This document shows positions 46,950-56,134 of a stretch of 64,000 nucleotides of DNA, one piece after another. The stretch covers positions 1 to 64,000 of the forward strand of contig CAQTYU010000003.1 in NCBI GenBank assembly GCA_948890655.1, read 5' to 3'. Both the position numbers and the translations under genes were made by a program. Source of the stretch: Christensenellaceae bacterium. GTDB lineage: Bacteria > Bacillota > Clostridia > Christensenellales > Borkfalkiaceae. The notes beneath the pieces are model-generated. The model saw nothing but the letters and a program-made list of their open reading frames with translations. It made no database searches and was not told the DNA's origin. The stretch's first letter is position 1. Every line of letters starts with the position of its first letter.

Positions 46950-47803
46950 TGAAAAACATACAGTGGTTCCCGGGGCATATGACCGCGGCGATGCGTATGA
47001 TGGAGCAGAATTTAAAGCTTGTGGACGGAGTTGTTTTTGTGCTCGATTCACGTTGTCCTGCTTCTTCGTTCAACCCGAAACTTAAAAAACTTGTAGGGCA
47101 GAAACCTGTTTTATACGTTTTGGGTAAAGGTGATTTAGCCGACGAGCGCAGTGATATTCTGCTGTCCAAAATTAAAGAAAAAGGCGCGGCGGCGGTTAAA
47201 GTGAACGCTGTAAACGCCGGTTCGCGGCGTAATATTGCGGGGGCAATCGAAAATCTGGTTGCCGAAAAGCGCGGGCGCGCCCTTGAACGAGGACAGAATA
47301 AGTGTTTCCGTTTTATGGTTGCCGGAGTTCCCAATACGGGCAAAAGCACGCTTATAAACCTGCTCGCGGGCAGCAAACGTGCGCAAACGGGTGATAAGGC
47401 GGGGGTAACGCGAGGCAAGCAATGGATTGGTTGCGGAGGGTTCGAGCTGTTGGATACCCCCGGTACAATGCCGCCCGCGTTTGAAAACCAGACGCTTGCA
47501 AGAAGACTTGCTTACGTGGGCAGTATAAACGACGATATTTTAGATTTGGACGATATAGCGCTTGCTCTTTTGGAAGAGCTTTTTACAAAATATCCGCAAA
47601 GGCTTTTGGCGAGATACGGCGTTGAGGGCGGTTCGCCGCTTGAAATGCTTGAATCCGTATGCAAAAAGCGCGGGTTTTTATTGCGGGGCGGCGAATACGA
47701 TTACGAACGCGGAGAAAGGGCGCTTATAGACGATTTCCGCAAGGGTAAACTTGGCAGGATAACTTTAGACGGCGTTTCCGATATGGAAAATCTGAGTTTT
47801 TAA
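46949..47803 (+). CDS. rbgA: Ribosome biogenesis GTPase RbgA (YlqF)
   Basis: A 284-residue circularly permuted GTPase. The G4 motif (LGKGDLAD near 51) precedes G1 (GVPNTGKSTLINLL near 127) and G3 (DTPGTMPP near 170). The N-terminal WFPGHMTAAMRMM is the family signature. It acts late in 50S assembly. In Bacillus rplS lies between trmD and rbgA; here rplS has moved downstream of yraN. Confidence 0.95.
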   Translation: MKNIQWFPGHMTAAMRMMEQNLKLVDGVVFVLDSRCPASSFNPKLKKLVGQKPVLYVLGKGDLADERSDILLSKIKEKGAAAVKVNAVNAGSRRNIAGAIENLVAEKRGRALERGQNKCFRFMVAGVPNTGKSTLINLLAGSKRAQTGDKAGVTRGKQWIGCGGFELLDTPGTMPPAFENQTLARRLAYVGSINDDILDLDDIALALLEELFTKYPQRLLARYGVEGGSPLEMLESVCKKRGFLLRGGEYDYERGERALIDDFRKGKLGRITLDGVSDMENLSF

Positions 47804-47804
47804 T

Positions 47805-48401
47805 ATGGACAAACTGAGATACGAAAGAGAATTGAGCGGACAAGGTTTTAAATACGTTTGCGGGGTTGACGAAGTGGGCAGAGGTCCGCTTGCGGGACCG
47901 GTTGTGTGCGCGGCGGTAATTATGCCGCTTGACGACGTTGTGGAAGGCGTTGACGACAGTAAAAAGCTTTCCGCAAAAAAGCGCGAAAAATTGTACGGAC
48001 AAATTATAGAAAAGGCGGTTGCCTACGCAATATGCCGTGTTGAACCGCGGATAATCGATGAAATTAATATTTTGCAGGCTACAAGGCTGTGCATGAAAAA
48101 TGCGGTTGAAAGCCTTGAAGTTTTGCCGGACTTCGTTTTGACGGACGGTAATATGACGCTGGATATTTCAATTCCCCAAAAGAGCATAATCAAGGGCGAT
48201 TATTACAGCTATTCCATAGGCGCGGCGTCTGTTGTCGCCAAAGTTTACAGGGATAATCTGATGGACGAATACGACGAGGAGTTCCCCGAATACGCGTTTG
48301 CAAGTAATAAAGGTTACGGCACGGCGGCGCATATCGCGGCGATAGAGCGCTTTGGGTTAAGTTCCGTTCACCGCAGGAGTTTTACAAAGAAATGGCAGTA
48401 A
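47805..48401 (+). CDS. rnhB: Ribonuclease HII
   Basis: A 198-residue enzyme with GVDEVGRGPLAGPVVCAAVI near 19, DDSKKLSAKKRE near 50 and VLTDGNMTLDI near 109, which give the D-E-D-D catalytic residues. It removes RNA primers and ribonucleotides from DNA. It starts one base after rbgA and overlaps yraN by 10 bp. Confidence 0.96.
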   Translation: MDKLRYERELSGQGFKYVCGVDEVGRGPLAGPVVCAAVIMPLDDVVEGVDDSKKLSAKKREKLYGQIIEKAVAYAICRVEPRIIDEINILQATRLCMKNAVESLEVLPDFVLTDGNMTLDISIPQKSIIKGDYYSYSIGAASVVAKVYRDNLMDEYDEEFPEYAFASNKGYGTAAHIAAIERFGLSSVHRRSFTKKWQ

Positions 48402-48766
48402 AAGGCGGTGACGGCAAAGGCGGGCTCCATAATAAGCGGCTGGGCTTGGCGGGGGAACGCAAAGCGCGTGCGTATTTAAGATTGCACGGATGGAAAATTT
48501 TGAATAAAAACTATAAAAACCCTTACGGCGAGGTGGATATAATCGCTGAAAAGGGCGGCGTGGTTGCTTTTATCGAAGTTAAGACGCGTCTTTCCGAAAA
48601 TTACGGCGCCCCTTCCGAAGCGGTTGATAAACGTCGTCAAACGCGGTATATTATGGGGGCAAAGTATTATTTTTTAAACCGGGAAATCGATTGTACCGTG
48701 CGTTTCGATATAATAGAAATATTAAACGGTAAGATTAATCACATCGAAAACGCCTTTCACTTATAA
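48392..48766 (+). CDS. yraN: UPF0102 (YraN) nuclease-fold protein
   Basis: A 124-residue PD-(D/E)XK-like protein: GLAGERKARAYLRLHGWKIL, NPYGEVDIIAEKGG near 45 and FIEVKTR near 64. Function is unproved, though the fold suggests DNA processing. The position after rnhB is conserved. It overlaps rnhB by 10 bp. Confidence 0.92.
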   Translation: MAVKGGDGKGGLHNKRLGLAGERKARAYLRLHGWKILNKNYKNPYGEVDIIAEKGGVVAFIEVKTRLSENYGAPSEAVDKRRQTRYIMGAKYYFLNREIDCTVRFDIIEILNGKINHIENAFHL

Positions 48767-48893
48767 AAGCGGATAGATACATTGCAATACTTCGGCGGGT
48801 TCACGCTTTTGCCGCGGGCGCGTACTTTTATGTGCGCCGTCTTGCAAATGCGCCTTCTTTTTGTCTTGATTGTATCTTTTCGCTAAGACACTG
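48767..48893 (+). repeat. Intergenic palindromic repeat R5
   Basis: Outer arms AGCG...AGATAC and GTATCT...CGCT pair, with TTGCAATACTTCGGCGGG, GCGCGTACTTTTATGTGCGC and GTCTTGCAAATGCGCCTT inside. Same block order as R3 and R4. Confidence 0.6.
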
Positions 48894-48935
48894 CTGTAAA
48901 TTTCAAAATCCACAAAAAATAATCAGAGGTAAAAA

Positions 48936-49562
48936 ATGGAAAAGAGAGCTTACGAAATCATTTCAAACGCCAACCGCATGGTAAAAATAAAGGTTATTCC
49001 GGGGCACTTTGCAACAAGGCACTCGCACGTAAATTATTGCGTGGATATGACCTGCGTCAAGTCTGTGCTCGGCGCGGCGAAAGCGGCGGCAAAACTGTTT
49101 TCGGACAGCTTTGCTTCCACCCCCGTGGATACCATTATTTCGCTTGACAGAATGAAGATGGTCGGCGCTTTTATGGCGGAATATCTGTCTCATTCGCACG
49201 TCAATCACGACAGGGACATAGCGGTAATCACGCCCGAAATCACAAACGATAAACTTCTTCTCCGCGATAATTTTTTGCAGTTCGTAAAAAATAAGCGCGT
49301 ACTTTTGTTGACGGCTTCGGCAACTACGGGCAAAGACGTTAAGAGTGTTGTCGAAGGAATCAGTTACTACGGCGGCGAAGCCGTAGGCGTTGCAACCGTT
49401 TTCGGCGGAGAATTTGTTTGCAACGTGCCCACCGTTAAAATTTTCGGCGTAAAGGATATCCCCGATTACGCCTCGTATGCGCCTACGGACTGCCCGCTCT
49501 GCAAAAAGGGCGTTAAAGTCGACGCGGTTGTGAATTCTTACGGTTACAGCAAGATAATTTAA
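48936..49562 (+). CDS. Phosphoribosyltransferase-fold protein with C-terminal CxxC
   Basis: A 208-residue protein resembling orotate-type phosphoribosyltransferases: DTIISLDRMKMVGAFMAEYL near 65 and KRVLLLTASATTGKDVKSVV near 128. In the second motif the acidic pair that usually precedes the TTG of the PRPP loop is replaced by Thr-Ala-Ser. DCPLCKKG near 186 adds a CxxC. It may have lost or changed its activity. No pathway partner is adjacent. Confidence 0.65.
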   Translation: MEKRAYEIISNANRMVKIKVIPGHFATRHSHVNYCVDMTCVKSVLGAAKAAAKLFSDSFASTPVDTIISLDRMKMVGAFMAEYLSHSHVNHDRDIAVITPEITNDKLLLRDNFLQFVKNKRVLLLTASATTGKDVKSVVEGISYYGGEAVGVATVFGGEFVCNVPTVKIFGVKDIPDYASYAPTDCPLCKKGVKVDAVVNSYGYSKII

Positions 49563-49703
49563 GCTTAACTTCCGCAATTCCGTTTAAAAAAATTTTTAAC
49601 GGCAAATCTATGCGCGGAGACGAAAGAAAACCGTCGCGCAACTGGCGGGATAACGGTTGTCGGAATTTATTTGTGAAAATTGCGACACACCCCCTTAAAT
49701 GAG

Positions 49704-49732
49704 TTGCAATTAATATATTAATTTGGTAATAT
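49704..49732 (+). promoter_or_regulatory. Promoter of rplS
   Basis: TTGCAA (49704-49709), 17-bp spacer, TAATAT (49727-49732). A hairpin AGGACT-TCGGGC-AGTCCT (about 49738-49755) follows in the leader. Confidence 0.5.
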
Positions 49733-49801
49733 AAACAGGACTTCGGGCAGTCCTCTGCTTTATTCAAGCACGAATGCCGCGTTTTAATGGAGGTAAAGTC
49801 A

Positions 49802-50146
49802 ATGAAAAATTTGGTTGAAGCTATTGAAAAAGAGGGTATGAAGACGGAAGTACCCGTATTCAACGTAGGCGACACGGTTAAGGTCGGCTTTAAAGTTATC
49901 GAAGGTACGAAAGAAAGAATTCAGAACTTCGAAGGCGTTGTAATCGCCAAAAAGCACGGCGGAATAAGAGAGAGTTTTACCGTAAGACGTTTGTCTTTCG
50001 GCGTAGGCGTGGAAAGAACGTTCCCTCTGCACTCTCCCAAGATTGCGAACATCACCGTTGTTAAGCGCGGTAAGGTAAGAAGAGCAAAACTTTATTACCT
50101 GCGCGGACTTACAGGCAAAGCCGCAAAAATTGCCGAAATCAAGTAA
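49802..50146 (+). CDS. rplS: 50S ribosomal protein L19
   Basis: A 114-residue protein with GDTVKVGFKVIEGTKERIQN, FEGVVIAKKHGG and RRLSFGVGVERTFPLHSPKI, diagnostic of bL19. I chose ATG 49802, eight bases after GGAGG, because the upstream ATG at 49787 lies within that site. It has moved out of the usual trmD-rplS order and has its own promoter. Cassette B follows six bases after the stop codon. Confidence 0.96.
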   Translation: MKNLVEAIEKEGMKTEVPVFNVGDTVKVGFKVIEGTKERIQNFEGVVIAKKHGGIRESFTVRRLSFGVGVERTFPLHSPKIANITVVKRGKVRRAKLYYLRGLTGKAAKIAEIK

Positions 50147-50203
50147 TTTTAAAATACCGTAATTCCCATAGGGAAGTTAATAAGAGGCAAATAAAAAGAT
50201 TTA

Positions 50204-50228
50204 GGCATAGCGTCAGGTTATGCCTTTT
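50204..50228 (-). terminator. Hairpin near the element-right end of cassette B
   Basis: GGCATAGC / GTTATGCC with one wobble and a 5-nt loop; counterpart of 3595-3615 in cassette A. Confidence 0.5.
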
Positions 50229-50296
50229 ACTATTTTATATGTGGAAGAACCGGACTGCCCGCAGCCCGTTGAGATATGGCTGATATTGCAAGCCGC

Positions 50297-50350
50297 TTGT
50301 TTTTCTGCTCCTGAAATGATATACTGACTGTACGATAAACAGTAAATTTA
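50297..50350 (+). promoter_or_regulatory. Promoter and leader block of cassette B
   Basis: TTGTTT (50297-50302), 17-bp spacer, TATACT (50320-50325), then the leader at 50329-50350, which matches 3452-3472 of cassette A apart from one extra A. Confidence 0.75.
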
Positions 50351-50366
50351 ACGGAGAAAATGAAAA

Positions 50367-50780
50367 ATGGATAAAACTCAATTATTTCAATTTATATCTG
50401 AACAAAAAACGGCGTTTATTGCCTCGGTCAACGGGCAAGGTTATCCCGTAATAAGGGCGATGCTTGCTCCCCGAAAAATCGAAGGTAACGAAATTTACTT
50501 CTCAACGAATACCTCGTCGAACAAGATAAAGCAGTATTTGGCAAATAATAAGGCTTGCGTCTATTTTTACAAACGCGGAAGATTCAAGTATCAGGGCGTA
50601 TCGATTACGGGCGAAATGCAAGTTTGTACCGACCAAACGACCAAAGACGAAATCTGGCGTTTTGGCGACAAGCTGTTTTACAAACAAGGCGTAACCGACC
50701 CCGACTATTGCGTGTTGAAATTTAAGGGCCTAACGGCGGAATATTATTGCGATTTTGAAATACAAAAGATAGACTTATAA
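50367..50780 (+). CDS. Pyridoxamine 5'-phosphate oxidase-fold (FMN-binding) protein
   Basis: A 137-residue split-barrel protein: FISEQKTAFIASVNGQGYPV, IEGNEIYFSTNTSSNKIKQY and KACVYFYKRGRFKYQGVSIT are typical of small PNPOx-like flavoproteins of gut Clostridia. Such proteins bind FMN or F420 and reduce small molecules; the substrate is unknown. It is the only cargo of cassette B and uses the same promoter block as the unrelated gene of cassette A. Shine-Dalgarno is ACGGAG. Confidence 0.82.
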   Translation: MDKTQLFQFISEQKTAFIASVNGQGYPVIRAMLAPRKIEGNEIYFSTNTSSNKIKQYLANNKACVYFYKRGRFKYQGVSITGEMQVCTDQTTKDEIWRFGDKLFYKQGVTDPDYCVLKFKGLTAEYYCDFEIQKIDL

Positions 50781-50812
50781 ATTTCAATTTGTCTTTCTAA
50801 TAATGTGTAGTT

Positions 50813-50848
50813 AAAAGCTCTCGAACAAATTGTTCAAGAGCTTTTTTC
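50813..50848 (+). terminator. Terminator of the cassette B gene
   Basis: AAAAGCTCTCGAACA / TGTTCAAGAGCTTTT with one mismatch and a TTT extension; close relative of 3002-3034. Confidence 0.75.
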
Positions 50849-51062
50849 CTTGCCTGAAAGTGCAACTTTGTTTAATTCCATATTGAAAGCGCCCTTTAAT
50901 CGGGGGTTCTATTTTTTGCGTTTTTTAAATTAAGGTATACAATAAACTATACAAAAAGTAACGAAAAGTAACAAAATCCGTCGAAAATAAGCGAAACATT
51001 GTAAAATACTTTTTTAAAACGCGGTGGTATAATTTAAAAAAACACTGCAAGAGGATTAAAAG

Positions 51063-52589
51063 ATGTTATCCAAAGTTTTTAGTTTCGCTTTAAACGGACT
51101 GGACGGTATACCCGTCGAGGTGGAGACGGATATATTCAAAGGAATGGTTTCCTATGATATTGTGGGGTTGCCTTCGGCTTCGGTAAAAGAAAGCAAAGAC
51201 AGGGTTGAAGCGGCTGTAAAGAACAGCGCGTTAAAGTTTCCCGTAAATAAAATTACCATAAATTTAGCGCCGGCAGACGTAAAAAAGGACGGTTCTCACT
51301 ACGACTTGCCGCTGGCTTTAAGTATTCTGGTCGCAAGTGGACAGCTTCAAGCCGACCTGAGCGGATTTGTGTTTTTGGGCGAACTCGCGCTTGACGGTAC
51401 GCTCCGCCCCGTAACGGGTATTTTGCCGATGCTTATATCGGCAAAGGACAAGGGTTTTAAACGGTTTGCAGTGCCTGCCGCAAACGCAAACGAAGCGAGC
51501 TATCTTGAGGGTACCGAGGTTTACGCCTTTGAAAATCTGAAGGAAACTGTAAATTTTCTGGCGGGAGCGAGCAACGTTTCTCCCGTCGTAAATAAAAGTT
51601 TTACCGCCGCGCGCAGGCTGCGCGGCTATAATTACGATATGGGGCTTGTGCGCGGACAGAAAATTGCAAAACGCGCACTGGAAATAGCGGTTGCGGGCGG
51701 ACACAACATACTTTTATCCGGTCCTCCCGGTTCGGGTAAAACTATGCTGGCGCGGTGTATCCCCACGATTATGCCCGATATGACGTTTGAAGAAGCGCTT
51801 GAAGTCACTAAAATCCATTCGGTGGCAGGCGAACTATCTGAAGAGGGAATCGTAACTTTGCGCCCGTTCAGAACGCCGCACCACACCGCGACCGCAGTAT
51901 CGCTGTGCGGCGGCGGCAACCGCAAGATTCACGCGGGCGAAATTTCAAAGGCGCATAAAGGGGTTTTGTATCTTGACGAACTGCCTGAATATTCGCGCGC
52001 TACTCTGGAGGCGTTGCGGCAACCGCTCGAAGACAAAGTGATAACCGTTGCTCGCGCCGGAGGTGCGGTTACTTTCCCCGCAGACTTTATTCTGTGCGCC
52101 AGTATGAACCCCTGCCCCTGCGGCAACTACGGTTCTAAGGACAGGGAGTGTAAATGTACGCCCGCGCAGATACATAAATATAAAAATAAAATTTCGGGTC
52201 CGCTGTTAGACAGAATCGATTTGCAGGTTGAAGTGGACGGAGTTAAATACGAGGATTTATCCGGTGAAGGAAACGAGGAAAAGAGCGAAGAAGTAAAGGA
52301 ACGCGTCGAAAGGGCGCGTGCCGTTCAGCGCGAAAGATTTTCAGGGGAAGAAGGCGTTTCGGTCAACGGCGCTATGGGCGAAAGACAGCTTAAAAAATAC
52401 TGCCGGCTTTCAGCCGAGTGCGAAAGAGTTTTGCGCACCGCGTTCGTGACGCTGCGTCTTACGGCCCGTGCCCGCTCGCGGATTATAAAGGTTGCAAGGA
52501 CTATTGCCGACTTAGCCTTTTCAAACGAAATCAAACCCGAGCATATATTGGAAGCCGCGTCTTACCGCAGTTCGGAAAACGATATCTGA
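51063..52589 (+). CDS. comM: YifB/ComM-family AAA+ ATPase (Mg-chelatase-like)
   Basis: A 508-residue protein: N-terminal Lon-like domain (1-165, DIVGLPSASVKESKDRV), AAA+ core with Walker A LSGPPGSGKTMLARCIP near 218 and Walker B GVLYLDELPEY near 300, then a C-terminal lid. The homologue ComM is a helicase that extends branch migration in natural transformation. It is followed 12 bp later by dprA, another transformation factor, which supports that role. Confidence 0.93.
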   Translation: MLSKVFSFALNGLDGIPVEVETDIFKGMVSYDIVGLPSASVKESKDRVEAAVKNSALKFPVNKITINLAPADVKKDGSHYDLPLALSILVASGQLQADLSGFVFLGELALDGTLRPVTGILPMLISAKDKGFKRFAVPAANANEASYLEGTEVYAFENLKETVNFLAGASNVSPVVNKSFTAARRLRGYNYDMGLVRGQKIAKRALEIAVAGGHNILLSGPPGSGKTMLARCIPTIMPDMTFEEALEVTKIHSVAGELSEEGIVTLRPFRTPHHTATAVSLCGGGNRKIHAGEISKAHKGVLYLDELPEYSRATLEALRQPLEDKVITVARAGGAVTFPADFILCASMNPCPCGNYGSKDRECKCTPAQIHKYKNKISGPLLDRIDLQVEVDGVKYEDLSGEGNEEKSEEVKERVERARAVQRERFSGEEGVSVNGAMGERQLKKYCRLSAECERVLRTAFVTLRLTARARSRIIKVARTIADLAFSNEIKPEHILEAASYRSSENDI

Positions 52590-52601
52590 GGGGGCGCGGT
52601 T

Positions 52602-53672
52602 ATGACTTATACCAGGGACGAACTCAATTTAATAACGCTTGCTTCGTTTGACGAGCTGACCTATAAATCCAAGTTCCGGCTTTTGTCGGGATTTGAAAGC
52701 AGTATGCCGGATTTTACAAAATATGAGGAAGAACTGATTAAAACGGTTCCATGCGGAGTATATAATAAAGTAAGGAGCAAATATTTCAGCCCCGAATACA
52801 GGGTTCACGTTTTAAAGGAGCTTGAGCGCCGCGATATAACGTGCGTTACTTATTTTTCGGAAAATTATCCCGGGCTTTTAAAGGAAATTCCGTTGCCTCC
52901 GATAGTTTTGTATTGCAAGGGCAACACGCAGCTTTTAAAAACGCGGTGTTTTTCAGTCGTCGGTTCGCGCAGGACAACCGCGGCAGCGGTTGCGGAGTGT
53001 AAAAAGATATGTGCCGAACTTACCCAGTATTTCACGGTCGTAACAGGTACTGCGGACGGGGCGGACAGCGCGGCTGTTTACGGCGCGCTGCCAAGCGGAA
53101 AACTAATTGCGGTTTTAGCTTACGGTTTCGATTATTGTTATCCCGTTATGCAGGAGAGCCTTTTGCATAAGATTGAAGAAAACGGACTTCTCGTTTCGGA
53201 ATTCACTCCCAAAACCCCGCCTATGCAATATCTTTTCCCCGTGAGAAACAGGGTGATTGCGGGTATGTCGGAAGGCACTCTGGTGGTGTCGGCGGCAAAG
53301 CGCAGCGGCGCCCTTATTACGGCCGATTATGCGTTGGAATACGGCAGAACTGCATTCGCTTTCCCCTATTCCATAGGCTCCGCAACGGGCGAGGGCTGTA
53401 ATGCGCTCATTAAAAAAGGCGGACTTCTCACCGAAAATATACTTGACATATTCGGGCTGTATGGTTTAGACTTTAAGGAGTCCGAACAGGAACCGTTAAG
53501 CGAAACGGAATGCGGAATACTTAAAATAATAAGGGAAGAGGGCGAAGGATTCGTGCCCGAAATCGCCTCTAAACTCGGCAAAAAGTCTTATGAAATAATT
53601 CCGTTTCTGTCCTCTCTTGAAATAAAGGGGCTTATCGTCCGTTTGGGCGGAAACCGTTACGCCGTGCTTTAA
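52602..53672 (+). CDS. dprA: DNA-processing protein DprA
   Basis: A 356-residue protein with a Rossmann core: CFSVVGSRRTTAAAVAECKK near 108, TGTADGADSAAVYGAL near 148, and VRNRVIAGMSEGTLVVSAAK near 215. The C-terminal winged helix (about 300-356) is present. DprA loads RecA on incoming single-stranded DNA. The order comM-dprA-topA-trmFO is as in other Bacillota. Confidence 0.95.
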   Translation: MTYTRDELNLITLASFDELTYKSKFRLLSGFESSMPDFTKYEEELIKTVPCGVYNKVRSKYFSPEYRVHVLKELERRDITCVTYFSENYPGLLKEIPLPPIVLYCKGNTQLLKTRCFSVVGSRRTTAAAVAECKKICAELTQYFTVVTGTADGADSAAVYGALPSGKLIAVLAYGFDYCYPVMQESLLHKIEENGLLVSEFTPKTPPMQYLFPVRNRVIAGMSEGTLVVSAAKRSGALITADYALEYGRTAFAFPYSIGSATGEGCNALIKKGGLLTENILDIFGLYGLDFKESEQEPLSETECGILKIIREEGEGFVPEIASKLGKKSYEIIPFLSSLEIKGLIVRLGGNRYAVL

Positions 53673-53740
53673 TACGGCGGGCAGTCAGCAACAAATTCGT
53701 AAAAATATCGGTTTTGAAATTTTTGCGGAACGGAGTAAAT

Positions 53741-56134
53741 ATGGATTTAATCATAGTAGAATCGCCCAGCAAGGCAAAAACCATTTCCAAATATTTAAAG
53801 GGCAAGTACAAGGTTGACGCGTCCGGCGGACACGTAAGGGATTTGCCGGAAAGGACTTTGGGCGTAAAGATAACCGGCGGTTTCGAGCCGAAGTACGAAA
53901 TAACTCCCAGCAAAAAGGAAGTAATTAAAAGACTTACCGCCGAAACGCAAAAAGCGGGCAAGGTTTATCTTGCAACCGACCCCGACCGCGAGGGCGAAGC
54001 AATAAGCTGGCATTTACAGACCGTTCTGGGGCTGGACGAAGACGGCGCAAACCGCATAGAGTTCAACGAAATTTCCCCTTCGGCGGTGCAGAACGCTTTA
54101 AAAAATCCGCGCAAAATAAATATCAATCTGGTTGACGCCCAGCAGGCGCGCAGGGTGCTGGACAGGCTTGTGGGTTATAAGCTTTCTCCGCTTTTGAATA
54201 ACCGTATACAAAACGGCTTGTCGGCGGGCAGAGTGCAGTCGGTGGCGTTAAGACTTATAGTTGACAGAGAGCGTGAAATCGAGGCTTTTAAACCCGACGG
54301 CTATTGGACGTTTAACGCAATGCTGCAGGATTCGGGTGCCGAATATGCCCCGTTTAAGGCCGTTTATCAGCTTAAAAAGAGCGGCGAAACGATATCCGCT
54401 GAAATTGCCGAAGATATCGAAAGAAAGTTGCTTGCCGCAAACAATTATGCAAGCGCTTCAAGCACGGCAAACACTTCGGTCGAACCCGTCGGCGGACCTT
54501 TCCGAGTTGCAAAGGTTAAAAAGGGAATCGTAAAACAGCACGCGCCCGCACCGTTTACAACGTCGTCGTTGCAACAGGACGCTTCAAACAAATTCGGAAT
54601 GTCCTCGCCCGAAACGATGTTGGTTGCCCAGCATTTATACGAGGGTATGGACGTCGGCGGCGACCATATCGCGCTTATCACATATATAAGAACGGACTCC
54701 GTACGCGTTTCAAAAGAGGCGCAGGAGAACGCTCTCGAATTCATAAAAAACACTTACGGTGCCGAATATGCGCCGGTTAAGCCCAATTTTTACGCAACAA
54801 AAAAGGGCGCTCAGGACGCGCACGAGGCTATCCGCCCCATAAATCTGGCGGTAACGCCGGCGAGCGTAAAGGCAAGCCTGGACAGAAAGCACTACAACGT
54901 TTATAAACTTATTTACGACAGATTCATCGCGTCGCAGATGGCGGAAGCGCAGTATAATCATATGCAGATAGACGCCGAATGCGAGGGATATACCTTTAAA
55001 GCAAGCGGTAAAGCGCCGTTATTTGCGGGATATACCGCCGCCTATCAGGACGTTGCAAAGGAAACCGAAGAAGAGGAAAGTTCAAAACTTCTGCCTCCTT
55101 TGAACGAGGGCGATATTCTCGATTTGAAAGACCTGAAAAAGGAACAGAAATTTACGCGTCCCCCCGCGAGATATACCGACGCGTCGCTCGTAAAGGCGAT
55201 GGAAGAAAAGGGGATAGGCAGACCTTCGACTTATGCGTCGATAATTTCGGTGCTCACCAAACGCAAATACGTTGCAAAGGAAGGCAAATATATGGTGCCT
55301 ACCGAAGTTGCGTATAAAATAACCGATATGCTTGTTAAGTATTTTACCGATATTATGGACGTCGGTTTTACGGCGCATATGGAGTCCGAACTCGATAAAA
55401 TAGAGGACGGAGGCGTGGACTGGCACAGGATTATTGCGGATTTTTACCCCGGGTTTGCCGAACAGCTTAAAACCGCTTCGACGGACGGCGACGAAGAGAC
55501 GGACGTAATCTGCGAAAAGTGCGGCAGTCCGATGCTTAGAAGAACGGGCAAATACGGAAAATATCTGGCTTGTTCCAATTATCCCAAATGTTCCAATATA
55601 GTCAGTGAAAGCGAGGCTGAAATTTCGGAAATGCGTTGCCCCAAGTGCGGCGCCAATATGGTTGTAAAGAGCGGCAAATACGGTAAATTCCTTGCCTGCC
55701 CCAACTATCCCGAGTGTTCGTCCATCCTGCCCATAGACGCCGAAACGACGGAAGAAAAGTGCCGCGACTGCGGGTCGTTTATGGTGTTGAAACACGGCAA
55801 ATACGGAAAGTATCTGGAATGCCCCAAGTGTTTGGCAAGGCGCCCTTTGAATTCCGCGGACGGAAATGCGGAAGGCGGCGAATCTGCCGGCAAGTGCCCC
55901 GACTGCGGTAAACCTATGCGCAGAATGAGGTCTAAGTCGGGCAAAATTTACTTCGGCTGCACGGGCTATCCCGACTGCAAATTTTTAAGCTGGGATATTC
56001 CCACCGGCGAAAAGTGCCCTAAATGCAATTCGTTTCTCATTAAAAAAGGCAATAAAATTAAATGTTCTTCCAAAACCTGCGGCTATACGGAAAACTTGCC
56101 CGAAAGCGCGGAACGGGAAGAAAACAAGCAATGA
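53741..56134 (+). CDS. topA: DNA topoisomerase I
   Basis: A 797-residue type IA topoisomerase. Toprim domain at the start (IIVESPSKAKTISKYLKGKY) with DPDREGEAISWHL near 82; the active-site Tyr is in ITYIRTDSVRVS near 310. Five C-terminal zinc-ribbon-like repeats (CEKCGSPM, CPKCGANM, CRDCGSFM, CPDCGKPM, CPKCNSFL) run from about 597 to 780, more than the three or so typical. I start at ATG 53741 (CGGAG upstream). It overlaps trmFO by four bases. Confidence 0.97.
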   Translation: MDLIIVESPSKAKTISKYLKGKYKVDASGGHVRDLPERTLGVKITGGFEPKYEITPSKKEVIKRLTAETQKAGKVYLATDPDREGEAISWHLQTVLGLDEDGANRIEFNEISPSAVQNALKNPRKININLVDAQQARRVLDRLVGYKLSPLLNNRIQNGLSAGRVQSVALRLIVDREREIEAFKPDGYWTFNAMLQDSGAEYAPFKAVYQLKKSGETISAEIAEDIERKLLAANNYASASSTANTSVEPVGGPFRVAKVKKGIVKQHAPAPFTTSSLQQDASNKFGMSSPETMLVAQHLYEGMDVGGDHIALITYIRTDSVRVSKEAQENALEFIKNTYGAEYAPVKPNFYATKKGAQDAHEAIRPINLAVTPASVKASLDRKHYNVYKLIYDRFIASQMAEAQYNHMQIDAECEGYTFKASGKAPLFAGYTAAYQDVAKETEEEESSKLLPPLNEGDILDLKDLKKEQKFTRPPARYTDASLVKAMEEKGIGRPSTYASIISVLTKRKYVAKEGKYMVPTEVAYKITDMLVKYFTDIMDVGFTAHMESELDKIEDGGVDWHRIIADFYPGFAEQLKTASTDGDEETDVICEKCGSPMLRRTGKYGKYLACSNYPKCSNIVSESEAEISEMRCPKCGANMVVKSGKYGKFLACPNYPECSSILPIDAETTEEKCRDCGSFMVLKHGKYGKYLECPKCLARRPLNSADGNAEGGESAGKCPDCGKPMRRMRSKSGKIYFGCTGYPDCKFLSWDIPTGEKCPKCNSFLIKKGNKIKCSSKTCGYTENLPESAEREENKQ

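Larger units (their letters stand above)
50153..50884. mobile_element. Cassette B, about 732 bp, inverse orientation, after rplS
   Basis: Taken as its reverse complement it reads like cassette A: left motif CAATATGGAATT (50873-50884), the GTTGCACTTTCA block, terminator hairpin, cargo gene, shared promoter block, the rightward hairpin and TTCCCTATGGGAATTACGGTA (50155-50175). Over 30 bases between the last two features are nearly identical to A. Size is also nearly identical. The right flank (cgggggttctatttttt, 50891-50907) looks like one arm and U-tract of a terminator, but I cannot find its partner arm next to rplS. Confidence 0.7.

Noticed and set aside
50367..50780. PdxH, the true pyridoxamine 5'-phosphate oxidase
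   Set aside because: It is much shorter than PdxH and lacks its C-terminal substrate-binding region; only the fold family is supported.
55082..55795. 237-codon frame opposite topA
   Set aside because: Antisense to the zinc-ribbon repeats of topA, whose protein is certain; no start signal.
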